DNA of 20,516 bases from Rugosibacter sp. (GTDB lineage: Bacteria; Pseudomonadota; Gammaproteobacteria; Burkholderiales; Rhodocyclaceae): assembly GCA_023257495.1 (NCBI GenBank), contig JALRCC010000065.1, forward strand, positions 1 to 20,516, in the 5' to 3' direction. The position numbers and the translations under genes are program-made. Below the pieces are notes generated by a model. That model did no database searches. It saw only the letters and a list, made by a program, of their open reading frames with translations, and was not told the origin of the DNA. Position 1 is the first letter of the stretch. Every line of letters starts with the position of its first letter. Shown one piece after another: positions 7,935 through 15,605 of the stretch.

Positions 7935-10151
7935 ATGTCAATCCAGTCACGCATCCATATTGCCCTCGCCAGTGCATTGCTCGCCTCGAACCCCGCAGCC
8001 GCAAAAGAGTCGGCCATGGAACCAATTATCGTTAAAGCTACCAGGCCATCCAATGCATTCTTGCCCAGCACAGCAGTCGACGCGGCCGATATTGCCGCGC
8101 AACGGGCCGCCACCAGTGACGCCGCCAGCCTGCTTAAAAATATCCCCGGCGTCAGCCTGTATGGCGCAGGTGGCGTATCCAGTTTGCCGTCGATCCACGG
8201 CCTGGCGGATGACCGCCTGCGCATCAAGGTCGATGGCGCAGACTTGATTGCCTCTTGTCCGAATCACATGAATTCGCCGTTGTCCTATCTTGACCCGAGT
8301 CAGGTTGCAACGCTCCAGGTCTATGCGGGCGTGACGCCAGTCAGCGTCGGCGGCGACAGCATTGGTGGCACCATCGTTGCCGTAACCGCCGCGCCGGAAT
8401 TCGCCGCACCGGGGCAAGATCCACTGCTCAAAGGCCAGATCGGCGCGTTTTATCGCAGCAACAACAATGCGCGCGGCGGCAATCTCTCCGTGACTTATGC
8501 CACGGAGATGCTCAACATCACCTACAACGGCGCCACCGCGAAAGCCGATAACTACACCGCCGGCGGCGACTTCAAAACCACTACCGCCACCGGCCGGCCG
8601 GGCCACACGCTGCCGCTCGACGAAGTCGGCTCGACAAGCTACAAGACCAACAACCATGCGCTCAATCTGGCGCTGAAAAAGGACAACCACCTTTTTGAAG
8701 CCAGGTTCAGCTTTCAGGATGTTCCCTATGAAGGCTTTCCCAACCAGCGCATGGACATGCTGGATAACACCGCGCGCCGCATCAATCTGCGTTACCTTGG
8801 CGAATTCGACTGGGGTTCGCTGGATGCCCGCACATACCGTGAAACCGTCACGCACTTCATGAATTTTGGCGACGACAAGCAGTTCTGGTATGGCAATGCG
8901 CCAGGCATGCCGATGCATACCGAAAGCAAAAATACCGGTGGCGCGGCCAAAGCCAGCATCCGGCTCACCGGGCAAGATCTGTTGCGCATTGGCGGCGAAT
9001 ACCAGCGCTATCGGCTGGACGACCGCTGGCCCGCCTCCGGCAGCGGCATGATGATGGCGCCGGATGAGTTCCTGAATATCAATAACGGCCAGCGTGACCG
9101 TGCCGCGCTCTTTGCCGAATGGGAATCGCGCATCAACCCGGCCTGGATGACACAACTCGGCGCGCGTTATGAGCGGGTCAAAATGGACGCCGATCCGGTG
9201 CATGGTTACAGCGCCCTGTACGCCATGGACGCTAATGCCTTCAACGCCGAGGACCGCAAAAAAACCGATCACAACTGGGACATGGCGGCACTCGCGCGTT
9301 ATACCGCCAGCACGACGCAAGACATTGAATTCGGCTTTTCGCGCAAGGTGCGCTCGCCCAACCTGTATGAACGCTTTGCCTGGTCGCATACCGGCATGGC
9401 CATGCTGATGGTGAATTTTGCCGGTGACGGCAACGGCTATGTGGGCGACGTGCACTTGAAACCCGAAAAAGCCCATACCGTCAGCGCCACGTTCGACTGG
9501 CACGCCGCTGACCGCAACTGGGCATTCAAGGCCACGCCATACTACAGCTACGTCACCGACTACATCGATGCCAACCGTTGCGGCAGCGGCATGGGCATGA
9601 TGGCGGCCTGCGGTGGCACGGTGAATAATAGCGGCGGCTCGAAATTCGTCTATCTGCAATTCGCCAACCAGTCCGCACGGCTCTATGGTCTCGATCTTTC
9701 CGGCCATATGCCACTGGCCCAAACTGATGGCCGGGGCGAATTCAGTCTGTCGGGTTTGCTCAACTATACCAACGGGAAAAACCGCGACACAGGGGATGCC
9801 CTCTACAACATCATGCCGCTCAACCTGAAGTTGTCGCTCAGCCACAGCCTCGGCGGCTGGACCAGCAACGCCGAACTGCTGCTGGTCAAGGACAAAGGCG
9901 ATGTGTCGGCTGTGCGCAACGAAATCAAGACCCCGGGTTACAGCCTGGTCAATCTGCGCACCAGCCGCACCTGGGGGAAAACCCGGCTGGACCTTGGCAT
10001 CGACAACGTCTTCGACCGCCTCTACCGGATGCCGCTCGGCGGCGCGTATGTCGGCCAGGGCAGCACCATGTCCGGCACGGCGACACCTTGGGGCATCAGC
10101 GTTCCCGGCATGGGCCGTTCGCTCTACAGCGGCTTGTCCTATGCTTTCTAG
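7935..10151 (+). CDS. TonB-dependent outer-membrane copper receptor, OprC/NosA-like
   Basis: The 738-residue protein has a signal peptide (1-23), a likely TonB box EPIIVKAT (29-36), a plug domain (about 42-160: SLLKNIPGVSLYG, IHGLADDRLRIKVDG) and a 22-strand-type barrel ending GLSYAF. The plug has ASCPNHMNSPLSYLDP, with C108 and M112; the barrel has THFMNFGDDK, with H307 and M309. In Pseudomonas aeruginosa OprC, copper is held by a CxxxM plus HxM site, and both halves are present here in the expected regions. The barrel also has Met clusters (M325/M327, M372-374, M488/M490/M492, M553/M555/M556). The likely role is energised copper import. The gene is last in the cluster and has AAGGAG 7 bases before the ATG. 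It could in principle carry another metal, but the CPNHMN motif makes copper the best call. Confidence 0.92.
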   Translation: MSIQSRIHIALASALLASNPAAAKESAMEPIIVKATRPSNAFLPSTAVDAADIAAQRAATSDAASLLKNIPGVSLYGAGGVSSLPSIHGLADDRLRIKVDGADLIASCPNHMNSPLSYLDPSQVATLQVYAGVTPVSVGGDSIGGTIVAVTAAPEFAAPGQDPLLKGQIGAFYRSNNNARGGNLSVTYATEMLNITYNGATAKADNYTAGGDFKTTTATGRPGHTLPLDEVGSTSYKTNNHALNLALKKDNHLFEARFSFQDVPYEGFPNQRMDMLDNTARRINLRYLGEFDWGSLDARTYRETVTHFMNFGDDKQFWYGNAPGMPMHTESKNTGGAAKASIRLTGQDLLRIGGEYQRYRLDDRWPASGSGMMMAPDEFLNINNGQRDRAALFAEWESRINPAWMTQLGARYERVKMDADPVHGYSALYAMDANAFNAEDRKKTDHNWDMAALARYTASTTQDIEFGFSRKVRSPNLYERFAWSHTGMAMLMVNFAGDGNGYVGDVHLKPEKAHTVSATFDWHAADRNWAFKATPYYSYVTDYIDANRCGSGMGMMAACGGTVNNSGGSKFVYLQFANQSARLYGLDLSGHMPLAQTDGRGEFSLSGLLNYTNGKNRDTGDALYNIMPLNLKLSLSHSLGGWTSNAELLLVKDKGDVSAVRNEIKTPGYSLVNLRTSRTWGKTRLDLGIDNVFDRLYRMPLGGAYVGQGSTMSGTATPWGISVPGMGRSLYSGLSYAF

Positions 10152-10457
10152 ATTGCGCTGCACCTGAAGAAAGCGTTCCATGGTGCCGTATCTCCAGCAA
10201 AAAGTCGGCACCCCAAGGGTACTTCCTACGGGGCGCGCTGGCGATACGGCACCCATTCAACCTGCGACCTCACGGTAGCTCTCACAGCGGCTATCCAGCA
10301 TACACTGCCACAAGCTTGACCATAGAGGCCCTGCCGGACATTGCTCTCTCACGCAACTCACTCCCATCAAAACCGTTGTGTCATAATTTCTTCATACGGC
10401 ATTTCTTTGTTATATCTCTCAACTGTAACAACAACCACCGGATGATCCTGACCCGCC
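10152..10457. other. 306-bp intergenic region between TonB receptor and GGDEF genes
   Basis: No convincing coding region is seen on either strand. The first third holds the long imperfect inverted repeat listed separately (10182-10253). The last 90 bases are AT-rich (CATAATTTCTTCATA and TTATATCTC) and probably contain the promoter of the diguanylate cyclase gene, but no -35/-10 pair is good enough to assign. Confidence 0.5.
10182..10253. repeat. Long imperfect inverted repeat (17-bp arms)
   Basis: The left arm GGTGCCGTATCTCCAGC (10182-10198) pairs with the right arm GCTGGCGATACGGCACC (10237-10253) at 16 of 17 positions. The 38-base loop contains a second smaller CCCC/GGGG symmetry (10211-10214 and 10230-10233). 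It begins 30 bp after the TonB receptor stop. There is no T-tract after it, so it is not a standard terminator. It could be a dispersed palindromic (REP/MITE-like) element or an mRNA 3' end structure; only one copy is in the window. Confidence 0.7.
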
Positions 10458-11483
10458 ATGAAATATAGTCATTCAAAAACCGAAAGCGCAGAATATTTAC
10501 GCTTGGCCTTGCCGCTGATGTCCAAACAGGATGCACCCTTGCATCCCATCAGTTACGCCGTCTGGTATGAATATGTCTCGGGAATGAATCGCTCGCTGAG
10601 TGCAGCAGTCGATGCCCTATCTGCTCGCGATGTCCCACTGACGGGAGAAGAAGTCGAAGCCCTGTTTGACCAGCATATAGCGGATATCAGCAGTGAAACG
10701 ACCGCATCCATCAGCCGTGAATTTCAGCGCATTATCAGCGGGATTGCCGTCTCGACCGGTGAAGTTGCCAAAGAAGCAGGTCACTTTGGCCAAACGTTGC
10801 TGGATATCGAAAAAAATAGCGCCCTGCCGGGGGCCACGATCGATATCAAAGCCCTGATCGCCAGCACCCAGGCTATGCAGGCCTCAACAAACACGCTTAA
10901 AGCCAAGTTGGCAGAAAGTCAGCGCGAAATCGAGTCGCTACGCGAGGAAGTGACCCGAGTACGCGATGCCTCTTTGCAGGATGCGCTTACCGGACTCACC
11001 AACCGCCGTGGGTTTGACCAGGCGATTGATGCCTGCCTTGGTTCGTTAAGTGCTGAAGATGCGACCGATCCCTCCGCGCAGCCTTGTTTGTTGATGTGTG
11101 ATATTGATCACTTCAAAAAAATCAATGATAACTATGGCCATTTGTTTGGCGACAAAGTGATTCGCGCAGTCGCACAAGTGCTCACAGACAACGTCAAAGG
11201 ACGTGACACTGCGGCGCGCTACGGTGGTGAAGAATTTATCGTACTGCTGCCAAACACCCCACTGGAAGGCGCACGCGCCTTGGCTGAAAAAATCCGCAGC
11301 ACCATCGAAGGAGGGCGCATCAAGAAGGGCGGCGGCGAAGAAACGGCCAAAGTGACGATCTCGCTGGGCGTCTCGCGATATGCTCCTGGTGAATCGAGCG
11401 CATCATTCATCGAGCGCGCCGACAAAGCCCTGTATGTCTCCAAACAGAGCGGACGCAATCAGGTGTCGTTAGCTCCAACTTAA
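10458..11483 (+). CDS. GGDEF-domain diguanylate cyclase
   Basis: The 341-residue cytoplasmic protein makes c-di-GMP from two GTP. The N-terminal half (1-140) is helical with no membrane segment and no sensor domain I recognise. Residues 140-172 look like a coiled-coil linker (LKAKLAESQREIESLREEV). The GGDEF domain (about 172-338) has DALTGLTNRRGFD, the metal-binding CDIDHFKKINDNYGH (D215) and the active-site GGEEF (256-260), so it should be catalytically competent. The inhibitory I-site position is KGRD (247-250), lacking the usual Arg of RxxD. No EAL domain is present. It follows a 306-bp gap after the copper receptor and is probably its own transcription unit. The ATG lacks a clear ribosome binding site. 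Confidence 0.93.
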   Translation: MKYSHSKTESAEYLRLALPLMSKQDAPLHPISYAVWYEYVSGMNRSLSAAVDALSARDVPLTGEEVEALFDQHIADISSETTASISREFQRIISGIAVSTGEVAKEAGHFGQTLLDIEKNSALPGATIDIKALIASTQAMQASTNTLKAKLAESQREIESLREEVTRVRDASLQDALTGLTNRRGFDQAIDACLGSLSAEDATDPSAQPCLLMCDIDHFKKINDNYGHLFGDKVIRAVAQVLTDNVKGRDTAARYGGEEFIVLLPNTPLEGARALAEKIRSTIEGGRIKKGGGEETAKVTISLGVSRYAPGESSASFIERADKALYVSKQSGRNQVSLAPT

Positions 11484-11532
11484 AAATAAAAACAGCATAG
11501 GGTAATCTGCTCTAACCCTGCATGAAACAAAC

Positions 11533-11554
11533 AGCTGGCTCAGAGCTGGCTCAG
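11533..11554. repeat. Tandem duplication, 2 x 11 bp
   Basis: AGCTGGCTCAG occurs twice head to tail (11533-11543 and 11544-11554) in the short region between the convergent GGDEF and flavin monooxygenase genes. It looks like a simple local duplication. A weak AGGGT/ACCCT inverted repeat (11499-11519) lies just before it. Confidence 0.8.
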
Positions 11555-11561
11555 TGTTTCT

Positions 11562-12896
11562 CTAGCCGAAAAACCGATTCTGCGGTCGTTGCAAACCCAG
11601 GTTTTCACGTAGTGTTCTGCCTTCGTATTCGCGGCGAAACAGCCCGCGCCGTTGTAACTCAGGCACCACTTTGTCAACAAAATCATCCAGCCCCGCAGGC
11701 AGGTAGGGGAACATGATATTGAAGCCGTCGCACGCCTTGCCGTAAAACCATTCTTCCATCTGGTCGGCGATCGTTGTCGGCGTGCCGATCATCTCCAGCG
11801 TGCCAAAAGCGCCGCCGATGTATTGCGCCAATTCACGCACGGTATAGCCTTCATCGCGGCTCATGGCCACCAGCTTTTGCCGCGCGGTATGGCTGGCATT
11901 TGTCGCTGGCAAATCTTCCGGCAAGGGTTTGTCAAGATCGAAGCCGGCAATGTCGCAGCCCAGTTGCCCGGCCAGTGAGGCGAAACCGCTTTCGGGATAC
12001 ACCAGGCTATCGAGATGACGTTTTTTGACGCGCGCTTCTTCAACCGTATCACCTACCACGACAAATGCACCTGGCAGAATTTTCATCTGTCCCGGGTCAC
12101 GCCCCACCGCCTGCATTCGCGCCTTGACATCGATGTAATACTGTTGCGCCACATCGATTTTGTTCAGGCCGGAAAACACCACCTCGGCGGTTTCCGCCGC
12201 GAGCTGGCGACCGGCTTCGGATTGCCCAGCCTGCACAATCACCGGCCAGCCCTGAATCGGACGCGCCACATTCAACGGGCCACGCACTGAAAAATACTTT
12301 CCCTTGTGATCCAGCACACGCAGCTTTTCGGGATCGAAATACACACCGCTCGCGGTATCGCGAATAAAAGCATCGTCTGCCCAGCTATCCCACAGGCCAG
12401 TCACGACATCGTAAAACTCACGCGCGCGCACATAACGCTCGTCATGCTCCATGTGTTCTTCACGGCTGAAGTTCAACGCTTCTTTAGGGTTGCTGGAGGT
12501 CACCACATTCCAGCCCGCGCGCCCGTTACTCAAATGATCAAGCGAAGCAAACTTGCGCGCCACGTGATACGGCTCGTTATAGGTTGTCGATGCCGTTGCC
12601 ACCAGACCAATGTGTTCTGTCACCATCGCCAGTGCGGGCAGCAACGTCAGCGGATCAAATGAAGTCACCGTCGCGCTGCGCTTTAAGGCATCCATCGGCA
12701 TATTGAGCACCGCTAAATGGTCGGCCATGAAAAACATGTCGAACCGTCCGCGCTCAAGTGTCTGGATAAAACGCCTGAGATGCGCCAAATTAAAATTGGC
12801 ATCGGGCAAGGCACCAGGATAGCGCCAAGCGGCGGTGTGAATAGTCACCGGACGCATGAACGCGCCCAAACGAATTCTTGAGTCATCAGACGACAT
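11562..12896 (-). CDS. LLM-class flavin-dependent monooxygenase, NtaA/SnaA/DszA family
   Basis: The 444-residue cytoplasmic enzyme has a luciferase-like TIM-barrel fold. Seen: LGAFMRPVTIHTAAWRYPGA at the N-terminus, FDMFFMADHLAVLN, DHLSNGRAGWNVVTSS (a family hallmark around the flavin site), GWPVIVQAGQSEAGRQLAAE and a C-terminal FNIMFPYLPAGLDDFV. Relatives use FMNH2 supplied by a separate reductase to oxidise nitrilotriacetate, pristinamycin precursors or dibenzothiophene sulfone. No flavin reductase or sulfonate/ABC transport genes lie nearby, so the substrate is open. CTCCT on the plus strand (12903-12907) gives an AGGAG 6 bases before the ATG. The gene begins 25 bp after yicC on the same strand and may be cotranscribed with it. 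Confidence 0.9.
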   Translation of the reverse strand: MSSDDSRIRLGAFMRPVTIHTAAWRYPGALPDANFNLAHLRRFIQTLERGRFDMFFMADHLAVLNMPMDALKRSATVTSFDPLTLLPALAMVTEHIGLVATASTTYNEPYHVARKFASLDHLSNGRAGWNVVTSSNPKEALNFSREEHMEHDERYVRAREFYDVVTGLWDSWADDAFIRDTASGVYFDPEKLRVLDHKGKYFSVRGPLNVARPIQGWPVIVQAGQSEAGRQLAAETAEVVFSGLNKIDVAQQYYIDVKARMQAVGRDPGQMKILPGAFVVVGDTVEEARVKKRHLDSLVYPESGFASLAGQLGCDIAGFDLDKPLPEDLPATNASHTARQKLVAMSRDEGYTVRELAQYIGGAFGTLEMIGTPTTIADQMEEWFYGKACDGFNIMFPYLPAGLDDFVDKVVPELQRRGLFRREYEGRTLRENLGLQRPQNRFFG

Positions 12897-12921
12897 GTCG
12901 ATCTCCTTTTGATTTTTTATC

Positions 12922-13797
12922 TTATTCCAGATTCTGTACCTGCTCGCGCATTTGTTCGATCAGCAATTTCAATTCCAGCGCAATCGCCGTCACTTGACCT
13001 GACACCGATTTCGAGGCCAGGGTATTGGCCTCCCGATTCAATTCCTGCGTCAGAAAATCCAATCGCTTGCCCACCGCACCCCCTTTTTTCAGCACACGCT
13101 CGACTTCATCCAGATGCGTCACCAAACGGGCAATTTCTTCTGCCACATCAATCTTGGCAGCAAACACCCCCACCTCCTGACGAATGCGATCTTCATCCAG
13201 ATTGGCCACCGCTTCACGCAGCTTGGCCGACAGGCGCTCACGATACGCAGCAAGGGCTGCCGGCAGCAGCGGTTCAGCAGCGCGCACCTGCTCACGCATG
13301 CGATCGGCACGTTCTTGCAACACGGCGGCCAGCTTGGCTCCTTCACGTTCGCGGCTGGCGACAAATTCATCCAGAAGGGTGGCAAACAGGGCCAAAGCAA
13401 CACTCTGCAACTGGTTAGCTGCAACGCCCTCGTCTGCCAGCACACCTGGCCAGCGCAACACTTCGGCGACAGTCAATGCTTGTGCCTGCGGTAATACTTG
13501 GCGCACCGTCGCCTCCATGCGGCCCAGCTCGGTCAGCACTGCCACGTTCGGTGTGCGCTCGCGTGTCGCACCGCCCTGCCCTGGCTGTGCCATGAGATAA
13601 GCGCGGCATTCAAGCTTGCCACGACCGATGCGTTCGGTAATTTTTTCGCGTAGTGGCATTTCAAGAAAGCGTAACTCTTCACCCAGCCGAAAACTGATAT
13701 CGAGATATCGAGAATTCACGCTTTTAATTTCCAGATTCAATACTGCATCGCCGAGGTCTTGGCTCGCAGCGGCATAGCCAGTCATGCTGTGTATCAT
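12922..13797 (-). CDS. yicC: YicC family protein (putative endoribonuclease)
   Basis: The 291-residue protein begins MIHSMTGYA, the standard YicC N-terminus, and continues LEIKSVNSRYLDISFRL. It ends with the DUF1732 region: EVGVFAAKIDVAEEIARL, HLDEVERVLKKGGAVGKRLDF and TQELNREANTLASKS. YicC proteins were long uncharacterised; E. coli YicC has been reported to act in small-RNA turnover as an endoribonuclease. I chose the ATG at 13797; an ATG at 13806 would add three residues and one at 13785 would remove four. In this group yicC usually lies directly upstream of gmk on the same strand. Here gmk is the same orientation but about 7 kb away. Confidence 0.93.
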   Translation of the reverse strand: MIHSMTGYAAASQDLGDAVLNLEIKSVNSRYLDISFRLGEELRFLEMPLREKITERIGRGKLECRAYLMAQPGQGGATRERTPNVAVLTELGRMEATVRQVLPQAQALTVAEVLRWPGVLADEGVAANQLQSVALALFATLLDEFVASREREGAKLAAVLQERADRMREQVRAAEPLLPAALAAYRERLSAKLREAVANLDEDRIRQEVGVFAAKIDVAEEIARLVTHLDEVERVLKKGGAVGKRLDFLTQELNREANTLASKSVSGQVTAIALELKLLIEQMREQVQNLE

Positions 13798-13823
13798 AGG
13801 TATCATGCGCTCGCAAATTAAAA

Positions 13824-13867
13824 TCAGCAGCCTCGTCCGCAGGCTGTGGTATACAGCAGGCTGCTGA
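13824..13867. repeat. Inverted repeat with an alternative overlapping hairpin
   Basis: TCAGCAGCCT (13824-13833) pairs perfectly with AGGCTGCTGA (13858-13867) across a 24-base loop. Within this, CAGCCT (13828-13833) can instead pair with AGGCTG (13841-13846) across 7 bases, so two mutually exclusive stems share one arm. GCAGGCTG is also directly repeated (13839-13846, 13856-13863). It lies in the 116-bp gap between divergent yicC and the kinase gene, so it may be a regulatory or dispersed palindromic element. Confidence 0.6.
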
Positions 13868-13913
13868 AAAACGAGAACTACTACAGTATAGCTATCTATC
13901 CAAGTCTGCCCTC

Positions 13914-14846
13914 ATGAATCACCCGCTGCCGACCGGCTCGATGCTGGAAAATTATCGTATTGAACGCCAAATTTCCTGTGGCGGGTTTTCCATCATCTAT
14001 CTGGCCTATGACGCGAACCATCAACCCCTGGCGATCAAGGAATATATTCCGCAAACGCTGGCTCTTCGTGCTGCGGGCGAGGTTGCATTGCAGATTCCCC
14101 CAGAGCATCAGGCCGAATTTCAACGCGGGCTGGCTTATTTCTTTGAAGAAGCACGGGTGCTGAGTGGCTTGAATCACCCCAATGTCATTCGCGTGCTGAA
14201 TTTTTTTCGCGCCAATGGCACTGCCTATATGGTGATGCCCCTGGAGCGTGGCCGCACGCTGCAAGACCATATTCGCGCACAACGCGGGCCGATTGACGAA
14301 GCCTTTGTAGTGAACGCGTTTACCAACCTGTTGCATGGCATGAGCGAAGTGCATGGTTGCGGACTGTTACATCTCGATCTGAAACCGGCCAATATCTGGC
14401 TGCGCTGTGATCTGACCCCGGTCGTGCTTGATTTTGGCGCTGCGCGCTTTGCAGTCGACATCGGCCCGCCTGCACCACGCGCCATGTACACCCCAGGGTT
14501 TGCTGCGCCTGAGCAATACCATGGCAACTACACCTTGGGTCCATGGACCGATATTTATGCCATTGGTGCCTGCATGTACGCCACGCTGGCAAAAGCGGCA
14601 CCACCCCCAGCAGATGAACGGCTAAAAGATGATCATCTGCATCCGGCCCGGCAGCGCTTCAGCCATTTATATTCCCCTCGACTGCTCCTCGCCATTGACA
14701 AATGCCTGCGCCTGGCCCCGGCCATGCGTCCACAAAACGCCCGGGCCTTGCAGGAGACACTCGCCAAGGTCGATGGATCCGGCTGGTCGGCGTGGATGAG
14801 AAAATTGCGCCGTTACTTGCAATCCCGACATCTTCAACCTCGATAG
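13914..14846 (+). CDS. Serine/threonine protein kinase (Hanks type)
   Basis: The 310-residue protein has one kinase domain and no membrane segment. Seen: glycine-rich loop SCGGFSIIYLAYD (21-33), ATP-binding Lys42 in AIKEY, a likely helix-C Glu at 78/79, catalytic loop HLDLKPANI (153-161; D155, K157, N160), DFG (173-175), APE (198-200) and WTDIYAIG with D213. All catalytic residues are present, so activity is likely. The loop is HLD instead of HRD, making it a non-RD kinase. A basic tail (about 286-310) follows the domain. In many betaproteobacteria a PP2C-type phosphatase gene lies between this kinase and rph. Here rph starts 9 bp after the kinase stop and no phosphatase is present. Substrates are unknown. 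Confidence 0.92.
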   Translation: MNHPLPTGSMLENYRIERQISCGGFSIIYLAYDANHQPLAIKEYIPQTLALRAAGEVALQIPPEHQAEFQRGLAYFFEEARVLSGLNHPNVIRVLNFFRANGTAYMVMPLERGRTLQDHIRAQRGPIDEAFVVNAFTNLLHGMSEVHGCGLLHLDLKPANIWLRCDLTPVVLDFGAARFAVDIGPPAPRAMYTPGFAAPEQYHGNYTLGPWTDIYAIGACMYATLAKAAPPPADERLKDDHLHPARQRFSHLYSPRLLLAIDKCLRLAPAMRPQNARALQETLAKVDGSGWSAWMRKLRRYLQSRHLQPR

Positions 14847-14855
14847 AAAGCAGCC

Positions 14856-15605
14856 ATGAACGATTCTGCCACCCCACCGATTCCACGCCTCGAGCGCAGG
14901 CCCGATCAACTGCGTGCATTGAAAATCACACGCCACTACACCTGCCATGCCGAAGGCAGCGTGCTGGTTGAATTCGGTTCAACCAAAGTCTTGTGCACTG
15001 CGAGTGTGGAAGAGTCCGTGCCGCCCTTCATGCGTGGCAAGGGTTCTGGCTGGGTCACCGCAGAATACGGCATGCTGCCGCGCTCCACCCACACGCGTAG
15101 TGCGCGCGAAGCAGCCAAAGGCAAGCAGTCCGGACGCACACAGGAAATCCAGCGGCTGATTGGCCGCAGTTTGCGCGCCGTGACTGATCTGGCCGCGCTG
15201 GGCGAACGCCAGATCACACTGGATTGCGATGTATTGCAGGCCGATGGCGGCACGCGCTGCGCCTCGATCACCGGCGCTTGCGTCGCGCTGCATGACGCAC
15301 TCGCCGCACTGGTAAGCGCTGGCAAGCTACCCGCCAACCCATTGCGTGAACTGGTCGCTGCGGTGTCCGTCGGCATCGTGGATGGACAACCCCGCCTTGA
15401 TCTCGACTATGCTGAAGATTCAGCCTGCGACACCGACATGAATGTCGTCATGACCGCCAGCGGCGGCCTGATCGAAGTACAAGGCACGGCAGAAGGCGCG
15501 CCGTTTTCGCGGGCTGAGCTGGATGCATTGCTTGGGTTGGCCACCCAGGGTATCAACAGCATCATCCAGGCGCAACACAAAGCGATGGGAGCACTGGGCA
15601 TTTGA
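14856..15605 (+). CDS. rph: Ribonuclease PH
   Basis: The 249-residue phosphorolytic 3'-5' exoribonuclease trims tRNA 3' ends, releasing nucleoside diphosphates; it works as a hexameric ring in the cytoplasm. Seen: [15 protein letters not shown] at the start, [19 protein letters not shown], the signature [19 protein letters not shown] with phosphate-binding residues, and [19 protein letters not shown] in the catalytic region, then [13 protein letters not shown]. It is about 10 residues longer than E. coli RNase PH, at the N-terminus. GAAAG lies about 8 bases before the ATG. It starts 9 bp after the kinase stop, and its stop overlaps the rdgB start. Confidence 0.97.
   Translation: MNDSATPPIPRLERRPDQLRALKITRHYTCHAEGSVLVEFGSTKVLCTASVEESVPPFMRGKGSGWVTAEYGMLPRSTHTRSAREAAKGKQSGRTQEIQRLIGRSLRAVTDLAALGERQITLDCDVLQADGGTRCASITGACVALHDALAALVSAGKLPANPLRELVAAVSVGIVDGQPRLDLDYAEDSACDTDMNVVMTASGGLIEVQGTAEGAPFSRAELDALLGLATQGINSIIQAQHKAMGALGI

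Noticed and set aside
7947..10256. A 769-codon open frame on the minus strand opposite the TonB receptor gene
   Set aside because: It mirrors the receptor gene and its translation shows no family motif. The plus-strand frame has a signal peptide, TonB box, copper motif and ribosome binding site. Long antisense frames are common opposite GC-rich genes.
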